Of a DNA stretch of 30,167 nt, positions 1-12,200 are shown piece by piece. Source of the DNA: Cristatella mucedo (Eukaryota; Bryozoa; Phylactolaemata; Cristatellidae); the NCBI GenBank assembly GCA_009760855.2, contig WPIO01000307.1, positions 72,501-102,667 on the forward strand, in the 5' to 3' direction. Under the pieces are notes generated by a model. The model saw only the letters and a program-made list of their open reading frames with translations, was not told where the DNA came from and searched no databases. Position 1 is the first letter of the stretch. The number at the start of each line of letters is the position of its first letter. The translations under genes were made by a program, and so were the position numbers.

Positions 1-144
1 ATTAGAGCTCGAGCATACATGCCTACATCGCTGCACATGAGTTGCTTTGCACATCGTACGTGACACGACATGCCGATGAGTGGACCGTGCGATGGCAGTG
101 CGTGTGGCCAAGCCGCATGGCAGTGGCAAGTCGACGATCCGTAC

Positions 145-236
145 CTGCTCTCCATGGCGAACCTGCTCCAAGACTTTCTCATAGCAGACTTTGTTCATGT
201 CACCAATCTGCTGCATGAAACCTAGGGCTTTGACAC
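145..236 (-). CDS. ASCC3: ASCC3 exon 13 (last exon in window)
   Basis: 92 nt: two bases plus 30 codons. Acceptor ctggttgtgtcttgtag, donor gtacgg at 144-139. Encodes [20 protein letters not shown] and ends VRHGEQ, where other ASCC3 genes also break before the VMVFVHAR block (motif IV region). That block is not in the remaining 138 bases, so the next exon is beyond the left edge. Confidence 0.93.
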
Positions 237-3200
237 CTACAAGACACAACCAGAAAGAGATATCGTGGCACAGGTAGGTACAAGACATAGTATTAAACTC
301 TTTTTCCACAAGCAAAATTCCCTTTCTAGTGCTCTATTTTTTCTACTGCTGCCCATTGTACTTCTTTCTACCTCGGCCCTTTTGTCTCTCTCCTTCTGTC
401 TCGTTAATAATAATAATAATAGTAATATACTAGATAAAGCACCCTCAGAGAACTTCATCTCTTTCTGGGCGCTTTACATTTGCTGCAAAGGGAAATGCAA
501 TTCGTTCTCTTTGTCTCTGCCTGCCTGCCTGCCTGCCTGTCTCTCCCTTTCTCTCTCTCCTCTCTGTGTCTCTCTGTCTCTGTCTCTGTCTCTCTCTTTC
601 TCTCTCCCTCCATCTCTCTCCCTCCATCTCTCTCCCTCCATCTCTCCCTCCCTCCCTCTCTCTCTCTCTCTCTGCTGCTTCCTGCTCTCCTGCCTCTTAC
701 CTCGTTTGATTTAATCCTTCTTTTTTAATTTGTTTGTTCTTCAGTATCTCTATTTTTTCTAGTGCTTCTTTCACTCACTATCTCCTCGCTCTCTATAATT
801 TCTTTTCTTTACTGTACCCCAAATAACGAGTTTTTTTTACATTTGTAGGGTCTGTATGCTCGCTGCGCTGTTCTCTGGGCTTGTTCTCGGGCGAGCATCG
901 TTACCAACGAACGTCTGCTGTAGAGGCACGGGTCTGAAGCGACTGTCAAAGTAGAAGAGCCCGATGTACGGGTTAACCCGTAGGAATCTGGCGATATCCA
1001 CATAGTTGGGCAGCGTCGCCGAGAGCCCCACGATGCGAATCATGCTCTGAGTAGTTTCCACCTGCAAGCGAGATGCGTGCCTCGAATGTGACGTCACATG
1101 CCCGGCACGGCAGCCTCGTGCGCATGCATCAGCTTCAACAGTGCAGACAGCAGTCACCGCAAGGGCGAGTCAGCCGCCACATGGCGGGTCTACTGCAGTA
1201 TGCCCTAAGCAGACCTATGATATTTCTAAAGTAAACCAGGCTGCACAAGAAGCCAGTAAAGTGGCAGCTCATATTCTACAATAGCTCGGCGACGCTCTCA
1301 CTCGATTCTTTTATGGTAGATTTTCGTGTGCTGTATGCTTGATAAGCTGAGACCACTATATCACGGGCAGCTGTCTCACTGACCTGCGCCTTCAGCTCGC
1401 TCCTTTCATAAGCGTGGCCACGCAGGCGTGAGCTAGTGCACGTGGCGTGAGGCAACAGCAGTGGTGAGAGTGGTGGCGAGAGTGGAGAGAGATGATTGAA
1501 TCAACTCCTAAACCCTTAACGTATCTCCATCTGTAACTCCACAAAGTCATAAAGACGATGCGGGTGTTACGTTATGTGAACCTTTCCATTGGGTCGGGTG
1601 AGATGGCATGACGCTCGCGTCTAGTTGCGGGGTTGCCGATTCGACTACCTTCGAGTGCCGGCACGACACGTGCTCCTTGCTCTCCAACACTACGACACCA
1701 TTACGGTAAAAGCTAAATGAAGCGGAGCCAAAAGTCGAAGAATGTGTACGGTTCGCAGAGACATCACACCCCTCCGGGTAATGTAATGCAACGTATCCGT
1801 AATGGCACACTAGGTAAGGCGGTTGCTTTCACGACCTCGGTCCCGAGGTCACGTGGGTTCTAATCCTTCGGTAGGCGATCCTTTATTGCCGCTGCAAGCG
1901 ATGGTGATAGCCGTAAAGGCTCTTCTGTCGCTATACAAAAAAGAAGCTGTTTAATCAGCTAGGATTTATTTATTTATTTTTTATCCGTGTCTGTACGTCG
2001 CTACCCAGGAGTTTTGTTTTACGGGCACTAGAAGCCTCAGCGACTTTCGGTACGCAGTCGGTAGCCAACAGACCGTCTCGCGCGCAACAAAGAGAAAAAG
2101 TGAGATGCACCGTCGAGTCGGGAGAGCAGTTGATGTAGCGAGTAGCATGGAAGTAGCACCTCAGGACGGCCAGAGAAGATGTGCCTTAGTAGGCAGCAGG
2201 TAACAAGATGCCGTTGCACGCAAGATTCGGGGAAGTGAGCTCCGCCGGTCTGGAACCCCCAGAGCAAAAGCTTCTGTCGCCGACATTGGGGGGGGGGAGA
2301 AACGGAACAGCTAATTGTGCGCTCTCCTTCGACGGATGAAAGAGGTGCCCATGGCGGGGAGCCGGAAGAGGAAAGAGTGTCGGAGACACGACGCAGTGAC
2401 GACCACTAGCCTGTCGCAGGGTGCGCGCCACCAGGCTCTCGATGACGGCGCCTCGGTCCTCGTGCAGCAGGTGCACTTCGTCGATGATGAGCAGACGAAC
2501 GATCTGAGTGAGCGCAACGTCACCCGTCGACTTGCGCGTCACGACGTCCCACTTCTCGGGCGTGGTCACGAGCATCTGCGACGTGGCAAACGCGTTCGTC
2601 TTCGGCGTCGGTAAGAGCAATAGGTGGCGGGCACTGAGGCGGCGGCGGCGACACCGGCTTCAGGCAAAGCGCCGGACCGACCGCAACGGGTCGCTGGCGC
2701 ATCGACCAGTGGCCTGCACCTCTAGCCGCCTGCACTCGGCGAGGCCGCCTGGCTCTTGAAACGGCGGCGGCAGCAGCAGCGCCTCGGAATGCCGGGAATC
2801 GGCCACAGCGACGCCACGCGACACAAGGAACCGAACACGCTGTCGCCGTGGTATCACGGTAGAACGGCTATAGAGGACAGCGGATAGGATACACAGCTCG
2901 GCAAATTTACACGACAAATGAGTCAGAGGCGATGCGAATAACCCACAATTTCAGCCGCGCTGCATGCACGGTGGTTGGCAGAGGTGAGCTGAACATCTCG
3001 ATGGGCAGGCATGGGTCAAAGGGCATCTTGAGGTCAAAGGGTGCAACTAAGGAGACTGGTCGGCACGTCGAGATTCTCGTCAGCCACACTGCTGTCTGCT
3101 CACGAGCTGCAACACTGCTGTCTGCTCAATGTTAAGATTGCCACGAGCAGCGAGACGACATGCCGGGTGAATCCGAGGCATGGCCGATATCCCGAGGGGC

Positions 3201-6200
3201 AGGGCAAGCGCGTGCAAGCGCAGCGGCGCACATCCTTCACCTGCGTGTTCATGATCTCTTTCTTCGTGAGCTGCATGTCTCCGGTCAGCTCACGTACGGC
3301 GATGCCGAGCGGCTCCAGGCGCTTGCCAAAGTTGCGCACCATCTCGGCCGCGAGCGCCTTCATTGGAGCGACATAGACGATCTGCAGCAACCGAGCAACT
3401 GGCCAAACTGAGTGCATGCTGCCATGCCCTTCGATCGACGTCCAATCGGGCGGCATCAACGGGGGTGTTGTGCGTGCCCGTGCGTGTGAGTATGTGTGGG
3501 GTGGAGCCTCTGCCAACCCACCTCCTCTTCACCCCCAACTTTGCATAAGGGTGCCTCCCACCTACGACAGGGGGGAGGGGGAAGGAGGAGGTAAGGGCGG
3601 CACGACCAGCCCAAGAAATGCAGATGTGCAGTAATGAATGCAGTAAGAAATGTGGGCGCGAGTAAAACAGCGGCTCTTGGTAGAAGTGTGTGCTGAATCT
3701 CCTGCTCGTAGCGAGGAAGCAGCAAGGGTTTAGAGTCACTACCTCAAAGCACCCTGCATCTGTGACATTGTATCTAGACTTCAGCAAGCCACTACTCACC
3801 GATCTTCCGGTCTGTGCAGTACGGCCCTCACAGTTGGTGCCAAAATCTTCAACTGTGCTGGTCAGTTGCAGACGTCGAATCTGCCACATTACACCACTTC
3901 TCTGTGCTCTGCACTGGCTCGAGCGGTTTCAGCTGCAGAGTTTCGACGAGTTTCAACTTAAGGGCTCTGCCACTGACCGTTGAGTCTTGTTATCCTCTTA
4001 CTCCGGCCCCACCAATCTTACATACACTTCCTTCACAGGCTTTGCATTTCGCCACCTGCACTCTAGACTTCAGCTGTTCAGCTACGTCCATGACACAACT
4101 CTAATACTTTAATGGCTGCGCCTTCAGTTCATACACTCCCAAAATCTAGAACTCACTGTAAACCGATGTAGCGACATCCCCCCCTTAATGATATTTCAAA
4201 AGAAGCTACAAACTCAGTCGTTCGTCACAAAGCTAGCTAAGTCTGTATGAATTGTGTGCTTTTGCATGCTAAAATTGTGTATACTATAACTAATCAATTG
4301 GCATGCTTCTTTCCAATACATATAAAGGACCTAGACAGAAATTTAGTTCTCACAAGGTGCCACACAAATGGTTTAGTTCTTTTACTATCATTATTTACTT
4401 AGCTCGAATAGACACTGTCGCGACGCTGAATGGCAAAAAGAAACCAAGATGCTGCAGAGGTCAGTGAGAAAACCGTCACAGTACTGAAGCATCGGCAGTG
4501 AAGGCACGCCTTTGCAGCAGATGCACGAACTTTCCCGAATATCGCCTACCACTGCATCCTGCCATGGCTTACTCATTGCAGCTGCGGCGACTGCAGCTGT
4601 GGCGACTGCAGCAGCAGCGGCCTTGCTTAGTCCTGAGGAGGCCATCGCATCGACTTACCTTGAACTCGTTAGTCTTGATTTTTCCATCCTCACCTATATG
4701 CTGCCGCACCTCACGCAAGATGGCGAGCATGGCGATGTTGGTCTTGCCAGCGCCGGTGGGTGCGCTGATGAGCAGATTCTCGTTCGTTGAGTAGGCCGTT
4801 TCGTAGACGACCGACTGGATGCGATTGAGCTGCTTCGTGCCTCGGAAGGCAAGCCGGGCAACCTACGATCAAGCGAGCCGCATTCCGCAATGACAGTGAG
4901 CCGCAGTGCAGTGGCAGGGGGGGGGCAGAAAGCAGCAATGAAACGTTCCTCGGCAGCCAGCAGCAGCAGCAAAGACTGGAGATGTACACTGCATTGTCCT
5001 CTAAGCTCACCTCATCCATGGAAGACACACTGATAAGGTCACGGCCGACATCGGCGGGTGCCTGCTGCTCGCTGGCAGGAAGTGAGACCTCCTCGTACAT
5101 CTTGTTGCTCTTCTTCTCGCAGCTAGCCGGCAATAGCAACTGCCAAAGTAAGGGGCGCAAAAAGCTCACGTAATGAATGAAGGCTTGCACGCTCGGCTAC
5201 TGCAGCCGTGCAACGGCACCAGGCACCTTGGCAGAAGCAGCAGTGGCAGCAAGTGAAATCTCTGGACACGCCTTGCAGCCCCTAACCATGCAACACTAGA
5301 ACCGCTGAAAGCGACATGCTGCACCGTACAGTCAATTGTGGACCGGGATTAAAGTGCGCCAGCTGAGACGCAGAAAATCAAACATGGGATGGCATCGACG
5401 ATACGCTATATCAAGGTCTAAACTGTATAAAATCTAAAGGAGACCGGTGCCGATAAAGGGCTACGAAGCAAATATCTGGATTCTTTCGGCCCTTAATGCT
5501 AACACAATACTGAGCCTTATATGTGTGTCCAGCATACCTGAATTAGAGCCAAAACATTAAAAAGAAATCTCATCACTCTTATGTCCAATTCATGCTTAAG
5601 CCATGCACTAGTAGACTCTAAAAAAAAATTAAAATAAAATAAAAAAGATTTCATTACGACCCATCTCAAGGCAGCGAGGCTATAACAAAGCAAGGAAAAA
5701 CCAGTGATGGTAAGAGCAAGCCATCGTAGGCATCGTAAGCACGCCAGGCAAACCATAGGCTTGCAAAGAGTTTTACCTCCACCCCAGCTTACCTCAGGAA
5801 TCCAAAAACACCAAGTTCATTTGGAGGTGCAAACACTGTTTGCAACAATAATATTTAGGCCTGACGCAGCCATTCCACTGTACGGGTCAGGAATGAGACA
5901 CGATGGATTTGCACGGGTTCAACGATGGATCAAGATCCTTACAAGCTTGCTTGCTAGTCTGCATTCAACTCTATTCTGTATGTCAACTCTATTGCCAAGC
6001 ATATGCTTCCCAGAGACGATGGTAAGACAACCTTTTTGCACAAATAAAACAGGTTACTAACCATTAGATCAGCCGTCAGTCTATGAGTAAGAGTCAATCA
6101 GTAACATGTCGTGCACATAGCAAATCCAGTGCGGCAAAAAAGGTAACAGCGCATCATACACAGTTGACTACTATCGTGAAAACTACATGACTTCGAGTGG

Positions 6201-9200
6201 GCATATTACAAGTGAGGGTCGTCACAATTAAGCAACATTGCCAATGAGGCAATATGCTATCTGACTAACGGGAAATGAGATGTCATACTGGTGGAACAGT
6301 AGCAATGCCCTTACGACAAACGTTTTAGTCGAAAAAATCGTGTCCGACTGTTGGTAAAAAAAGTCAAGGTCAGCTGATTCAGCAACCCTATTTACAAAGC
6401 AGCAGAAGAGAATCCTTCCTCCGGGCAATAAAGAAGTGTCTTCTTCGTGACTCAAACTCACGGACTGGGTGGCGAAGCAATGCACCTTAACCCGGGGAAA
6501 CAAAAATGATAACTGTACCATTCCAACAAAAAGAAAAATCTCGACGAAGACGATAGTTTAACTATGCCTCTAATCACCTCAAATGTTTTGGAAATCGTGT
6601 CATTTGCACCCAAAGCCAGGAACTCATTGCCGACTGACGTCACGACATGAGCTGACTTGACAACTTTTAAAGAAAACTTGAAAGAGCTTTATTTGCTGTA
6701 TATGCCAAGTGCCTAGAAATAGATTTGGCTCTAACAGGGCGCTACGTTAAAGCTGTATTACTGTTGAAATCGTGCGATGCTGTCATGTGCTTAATCCAAT
6801 CGGACAAGATGCACCTTTGGCAGGCTATGTGAAAAGCAGCCTAAGCGTGGCTACCAGCTTGCTTTCCTACACTTGCACCAGCTGCACTGCAAAGCTTCAC
6901 AAGCAATGGCGGCGGCAGCAGGGATGGCGGCGGCAGCAGGGATGGCGGCGGCAGCAGGGATGGCGGCGGCAGCAGGGATGGAGGCGGCAGCAGGGATGGA
7001 GGCGGCAGCAGGGATGGAGGCGGCAGCAGGGATGGAGGCGGCAGCAGGGATGGAGGCGGCAGCAGGGATGGAGGCGGCAGCAGGGATGGAGGCGGCAGCA
7101 GGGATGGAGGCGGCAGCAGGGATGGAGGCGGCAGCAGGGATGGAGGCGGCAGCAGGGATGGAGGCGGCAGCAGGGATGGAGGCGGCAGCAGGGATGGAGG
7201 CGGCAGCAGGGATGGAGGCGACAGCAGCAGCCGTGCTTAAAGCCTAGCTCAGATCATAGGCTGCCAAAAGCCGCCAGACGGCCCTCACCTTTGCACCAGC
7301 AATGAACGCCGGCGACAGCTTGGCCTCAGCCAGAGCGTCGAACACGAACGGATAACGCTCGGCTTTCGTGTACCGAGGCAAGGCCGACGACGACAGTGAG
7401 AAAAGGGGCGCTCGGCTGGCGGCCAACAGCTGTTCCTCCCTGTTTTCAGCAATGGGCAGCATGAAAAAAGCGCATAACAAATAAAATTAAAAGAAAGCGC
7501 AGACGACTGGTGAGCAGCCGAACCAGAGGGTGCTGCCTCAATCTAAGCCACTCCATCCTCCTCAGCCGTGACGACCACGGGAGCACGATAGTAATAATAA
7601 GAATTATACATTTGTTTAGCGCCCTCGGCGAACTGAATATCTCTCGAGGCACTTTGCAAATGCTGAATACAAAGAATTACCAAATGTTTGGCAGTAACGT
7701 CCACAAGCAACAAGCATAATGTAAGCTAAGCAGGTACATGCATACGAAGGGCAAACTCCCTAAAACCCGCCAAATGCTGAAATGAAACGGCCTGCTTTAA
7801 GCTTCTTTTTAAATGTCGTCATGTCAGGGGACATTGTGGCGTGCGTCGGTAATTAGTTCCAGGCTTTAGGAGCATGTGAATTAAAGGCAAGGTCTCCAAG
7901 GTTTTTGAAGTCCGCATGAGGTATGGCTAAACGATTCGAGTCAGAACAGTGGGTTGTACGATTCTTCACCTGGTAGGGGAGTAGTTCTGGTAGAGCCGTG
8001 ATGGCACACTAGGTAAGGTGGTTGCTTTCACGACCTCGGTCCCGAGGTCGTGGGTTCGATTCCTGCGGTGGGCGATCCTTTATCGCCACTGCAAGCGGTG
8101 GTGATAGCCGTAAAGGCTCTTCTGTCTCTATACAAAAAGAGGCTGTTTAATCAGCTAGGATTTATTTTTTTAGGTAGGCTGGAGCCAGAGAAGGATGGGA
8201 CCTAAAAGTAAGTGAAAGAACCTTGAAGTCGATGAGCTGCTTGATTGGAAGCCAGTGCAGGTCGGCGGGAAGTGGTGTGATGCGGCAACTGCAAGGCTCA
8301 CGACAGATGAGCCTAGCTGCAGAGTTATGTACCAACCGTAAGCACCTGATTGCACAGGCCACTAGACCAGCAAGCAGTGAATTACAGAAGTGTGATGGGA
8401 TATTACAAACGCACGGACCAATTTAGATGTGGTATCCTTGTCTAAATGTCATGTAGCTGAAAGTAGGCAGCCAACTGTGGAGCTGATGTGGTCGTCTAAT
8501 GAAAGGTCGCTTTAGAACAGGACACCTACATTATGTGCCGATTCAACAGGAGATATGCTGGTGGAGCCGATTTTGAGTGGCAGATTTCCCAATGCCTGAA
8601 CCACAATTGATTTGCCCATAACTAGCAAGTTGGTTTTGTCGTCATTCAATTTAAGAAAGTTTGCTGTCATCCAGATGTGCGGATGTCATAGAAACATGCA
8701 GCAAGGGTGTGTAAAGAATTCGACAAGCTCGAAATCTCTACACACCACTATGACAATGAGCCTGCCGCCAAGCCACAAAGCCCTCCTCGGTACAGCTCAA
8801 CACGACTGCTTTGCCAGCCACGTGCTCCCGGCCACGTGCTCCCGGCCACGTGCTCCCGGTCGCACGCAGCGGGGGCCCCCGCGGCGCGGCAGAGGATCGG
8901 CAGTAGGCGGAGGCCTGGCTGTGCCGCAGCATCGGCAGTGGCTAAAAGCGTAGGACAGACAGCAAGCATAGGATAGGCGAGCAATGGGCGAAAAGCAGAA
9001 AGGAAACATCGGCCACAGGCTTTCGCTCGGCATCGGCTGCAGACATGGCCAACGCTGAAGCTCGTTGCGGGCGCGCACCTCTGCTGCCTCAGGTATTCGA
9101 TGTCGAACGGCAGGGCCATCGCTAGACGGAGGTCCGTCTTCCGGCGACCTGTCGTCCTTTGCTCGCTGCTGCCGCTTCTCGTCCCGGCGCATCTGCTTTT

Positions 9201-12200
9201 TCAGGACCCGTTCCTGTTCGGACTGAAGCGAACGCACGAGAGCCGCGATCTCTTGATAAATAGACGGGAAGCACTTCGCAAGGTTCGTGCACAGCGCACC
9301 GAGCGATATTACATTCATTGCACACGCAAACCGGCTACAAAACGGCTGCAGCAATCGAGTGGTGCGGTTGTCACTATGGGGCCACATCAGGGTTGTCATG
9401 AGAGAGAACGGGTAGGAGAGGTCACATCCGCTTCTAATACACATCTGTCGACGAGTCCGAAATGTACACACACAAAATGTCGGGGCTCCCTGTGACTTGC
9501 GGGCAGCCACGATGGAGCCCGACAGAGGAGAAACGAACGCGGGCAGGGCTCTGTCGAACGGGACTGGCGACGACGCCCGCTACCACTGAAGTAGGATGTG
9601 CACGTGACTGCAAATTCCAGGCAAGCAACAGAATACAGGTAAACATTGAGGTAAGCAACGTGCGACAGACAAAACCGACTGATCAGGCTTACACGGAGAA
9701 GGGGAGGCCATGTCGAGAGGCAACAGAGCAACAGAAGGCGACAATGACGGCATGACGGCTTCGACTCGGCACTTGCCAGTGCAAGCAGCAATGTTAAATA
9801 TATTAAAATTAAATTAAATATCATTCATTTGTATAGCGCCCCAAGAGAACTTAATCTATATTCAGGCACTTTACATTTGCCTCGGGGCTCGAGCCCACGA
9901 CCTCAGCCAGACCTTGGCCGGGGCGAGCGCCTTAACCGCTGGCCCAATCCAGCTCGGCAATGTTCTGATACTCTCCATCGAGAAAACAGATTAAGATGGT
10001 CAAAATGCAGCTAAGAGAGGCATTATCTGTCTCCTAGCAAGCAGCTTTCAATAACTACTGTGTACGGTGCTTCAGTTACAGGCTAATCGTGCTTTGCAAG
10101 TTTACACAGGCTTGCTTCCGGAGTGCAGGAAAGGCGATGAGCTTTGGCTTTCTAATTAAAAACCAATGTCTCAATGCTCACAGAAGCGCCCGCATGTTGC
10201 CTCGCTCTCACTCAGGCTGCAATGACCACCTGTACACTGACCTACCTGCACGGTCACCTGACATCCGTAGGCCGGCCGGCCGCCCATTTCTCTGACGCGG
10301 CTAGCGGTGCCACCTCGCGTCACCGCCTGCGCAGTCGAGCGCAGGGCAGCTGCCACTATGTCGGCACGACGGCCTATCACCGCCTGGATCAAGTCGAACT
10401 GGTCGAATCCGAGCAGATCGAAAAGCTGCAACGAGTGATGCGGCAGTAACGAGTCCACGTGACCGCACCAGCCAGTGACCCCACCTGCCAGCAGCATTGA
10501 ACCACAGAACAGACAGGACAGAGCACAGGCGCACAGCCCGCCCCATGTCTCCTGCCTCTCGGAGGACAGGAGCCAGAGGTGAGCCCAGGATGGGAGGAGG
10601 GAAGGGAGGAGAGGCCGGGGCCAGGCGCCGCCGGCACGTACCTCGGTCTGGAGAGCCTCATCGCTGCGCGCCGAGCTCAGAATGTCAAAGATGCTGGCGC
10701 ACAAGTCGTCCGCCGTGCTCGCGCCATCGGACGGCACTCTGACGTTGACCTCGTCGCGAAGCCACGACCACGCGGTGGCAGCCGCCGGGGCACCGCCACC
10801 ACCGCTGCCAGATCCGGCAGAGGTGGCTGCACTGCCTGCGCGAGCCAATCAAAGCGTGCCTATCGTCTCGCGCAAAGGGAACTTGCGGCACGCTTCGAAA
10901 AATAATAATATAATAATAATTCACTTGATAAAGCGCCCTCAGAGAACTTAATCTCTCTCTCTCTAGGCGCTTTACATTTGCTGTAAAGTGAAATGCAATT
11001 GAATGGTAAGTCAAATCATGCTTGAAAAACAAACAAAATGAATAACATGGTTAGGGGTTACATGCACTGGGTCAGCATGCAAAAGTGGTTAGTGGCAGCA
11101 TGCACGGTGTCAGCACGCATAAGCACATCAAGGACAAATCACAGGGACCCACTAAATGCTGTCCTAAATAGGTGTGTTTATAGGTTCCTTTTAAATGTGG
11201 TCAGGTCAGGAGATGTTCTGACACAAGTCGGGAGGGCGTTCTAGGCTTTGGGAGCATACGAACTAAATGCATGGTCTCCAATGAATTTAAGGTTTGAACG
11301 AGGTATTTCTAGACTGTTGGATTCCGAAAAGCGGGTGGTACGTTGCTTGGCCTAATAGGGGAGTATATCGGAAAGATAGGTTGGAGCCGTAGAATGAAGG
11401 GACCTAAAAGTGAGCGGCCAAACCTTGAAGTCGAGCCGTTGCTTGATTGGTAGCCAGTGCAGGTCGGCGAGAAGTGGAGTAATGTGGTAACTGCGACGAT
11501 CACGACAGACAAGCCTAGCTGCAGAGTTTTGCACCAGCTGCAATCGCCTGATCGCACATGCCGGTAGGCCAGTAAGCAGTGAGTTGTAGAAGTCGAGCCG
11601 GGATGTCACGAATGCATGGACCAACTTGGACATGGTATCCTTATCTAAACAAGCCCGAATTTTAGCAATGTTATGAAGCTGAAAATAGGCGGATTTGACC
11701 GTGGAGCTGATATGGTCGTCTAACGAGAGGTTGCTTTGGAATATGACACCTAGAGGCATAGGTTCGACTCGATTTGAACTAATTACAATAAAAATAATAA
11801 TAACAAAAATACATTTGCATATCGTCCTATGAGAACTCTTTTTAGGCACTTAACATATGCTGTAAATAAAAACAAAGCACATCATGCAGTGAATGACCGT
11901 TGATCGATGCACAGTGGCAAACAATGCGGGTTCGGGGGATCGCCCATTCATGCATGGCAGTCCAGTGTGTTGCGGTCCTGCCCCCCTCCCCCCTGTGCCT
12001 CTACTCCCCCATTCGTGCCGGTGAAGCGACCGACAAGGAAAAGGGATGCGGGCTATGAGAGATCCACGGCCCAGGGAACGACATTAACAGAAAGACGCCT
12101 CGAGGACATCCTTCAGCTACGGCCACTCGCCATAGGGCTACGCTGCGGCAGTGCATGTTACAAGCGGCACGCAATCCCAATAAGGCGCTATGCGAATTAA

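Noticed and set aside
445-627. Arg/Glu-rich peptide at the pyrimidine tract
   Set aside because: Translation of a simple repeat; no conservation or splice context.
1600-1660. tRNA gene or third SINE family at ggttgccgattcgac
   Set aside because: Only a B-box-like word is present; no cloverleaf can be drawn and there is no second copy.
4510-4645. Ala-rich open frames around the CTGCAG-rich patch as an exon
   Set aside because: It lies in ASCC3 intron 9 just downstream of the exon 9 donor, and the flanking exons already join in phase.
6772-7305. Long open frames (up to 177 codons) over the 18-bp minisatellite as a repeat-protein gene
   Set aside because: They arise because the period is a multiple of three; the locus is an intron of ASCC3 on the other strand, and the frames have no start context or flanking exon support.
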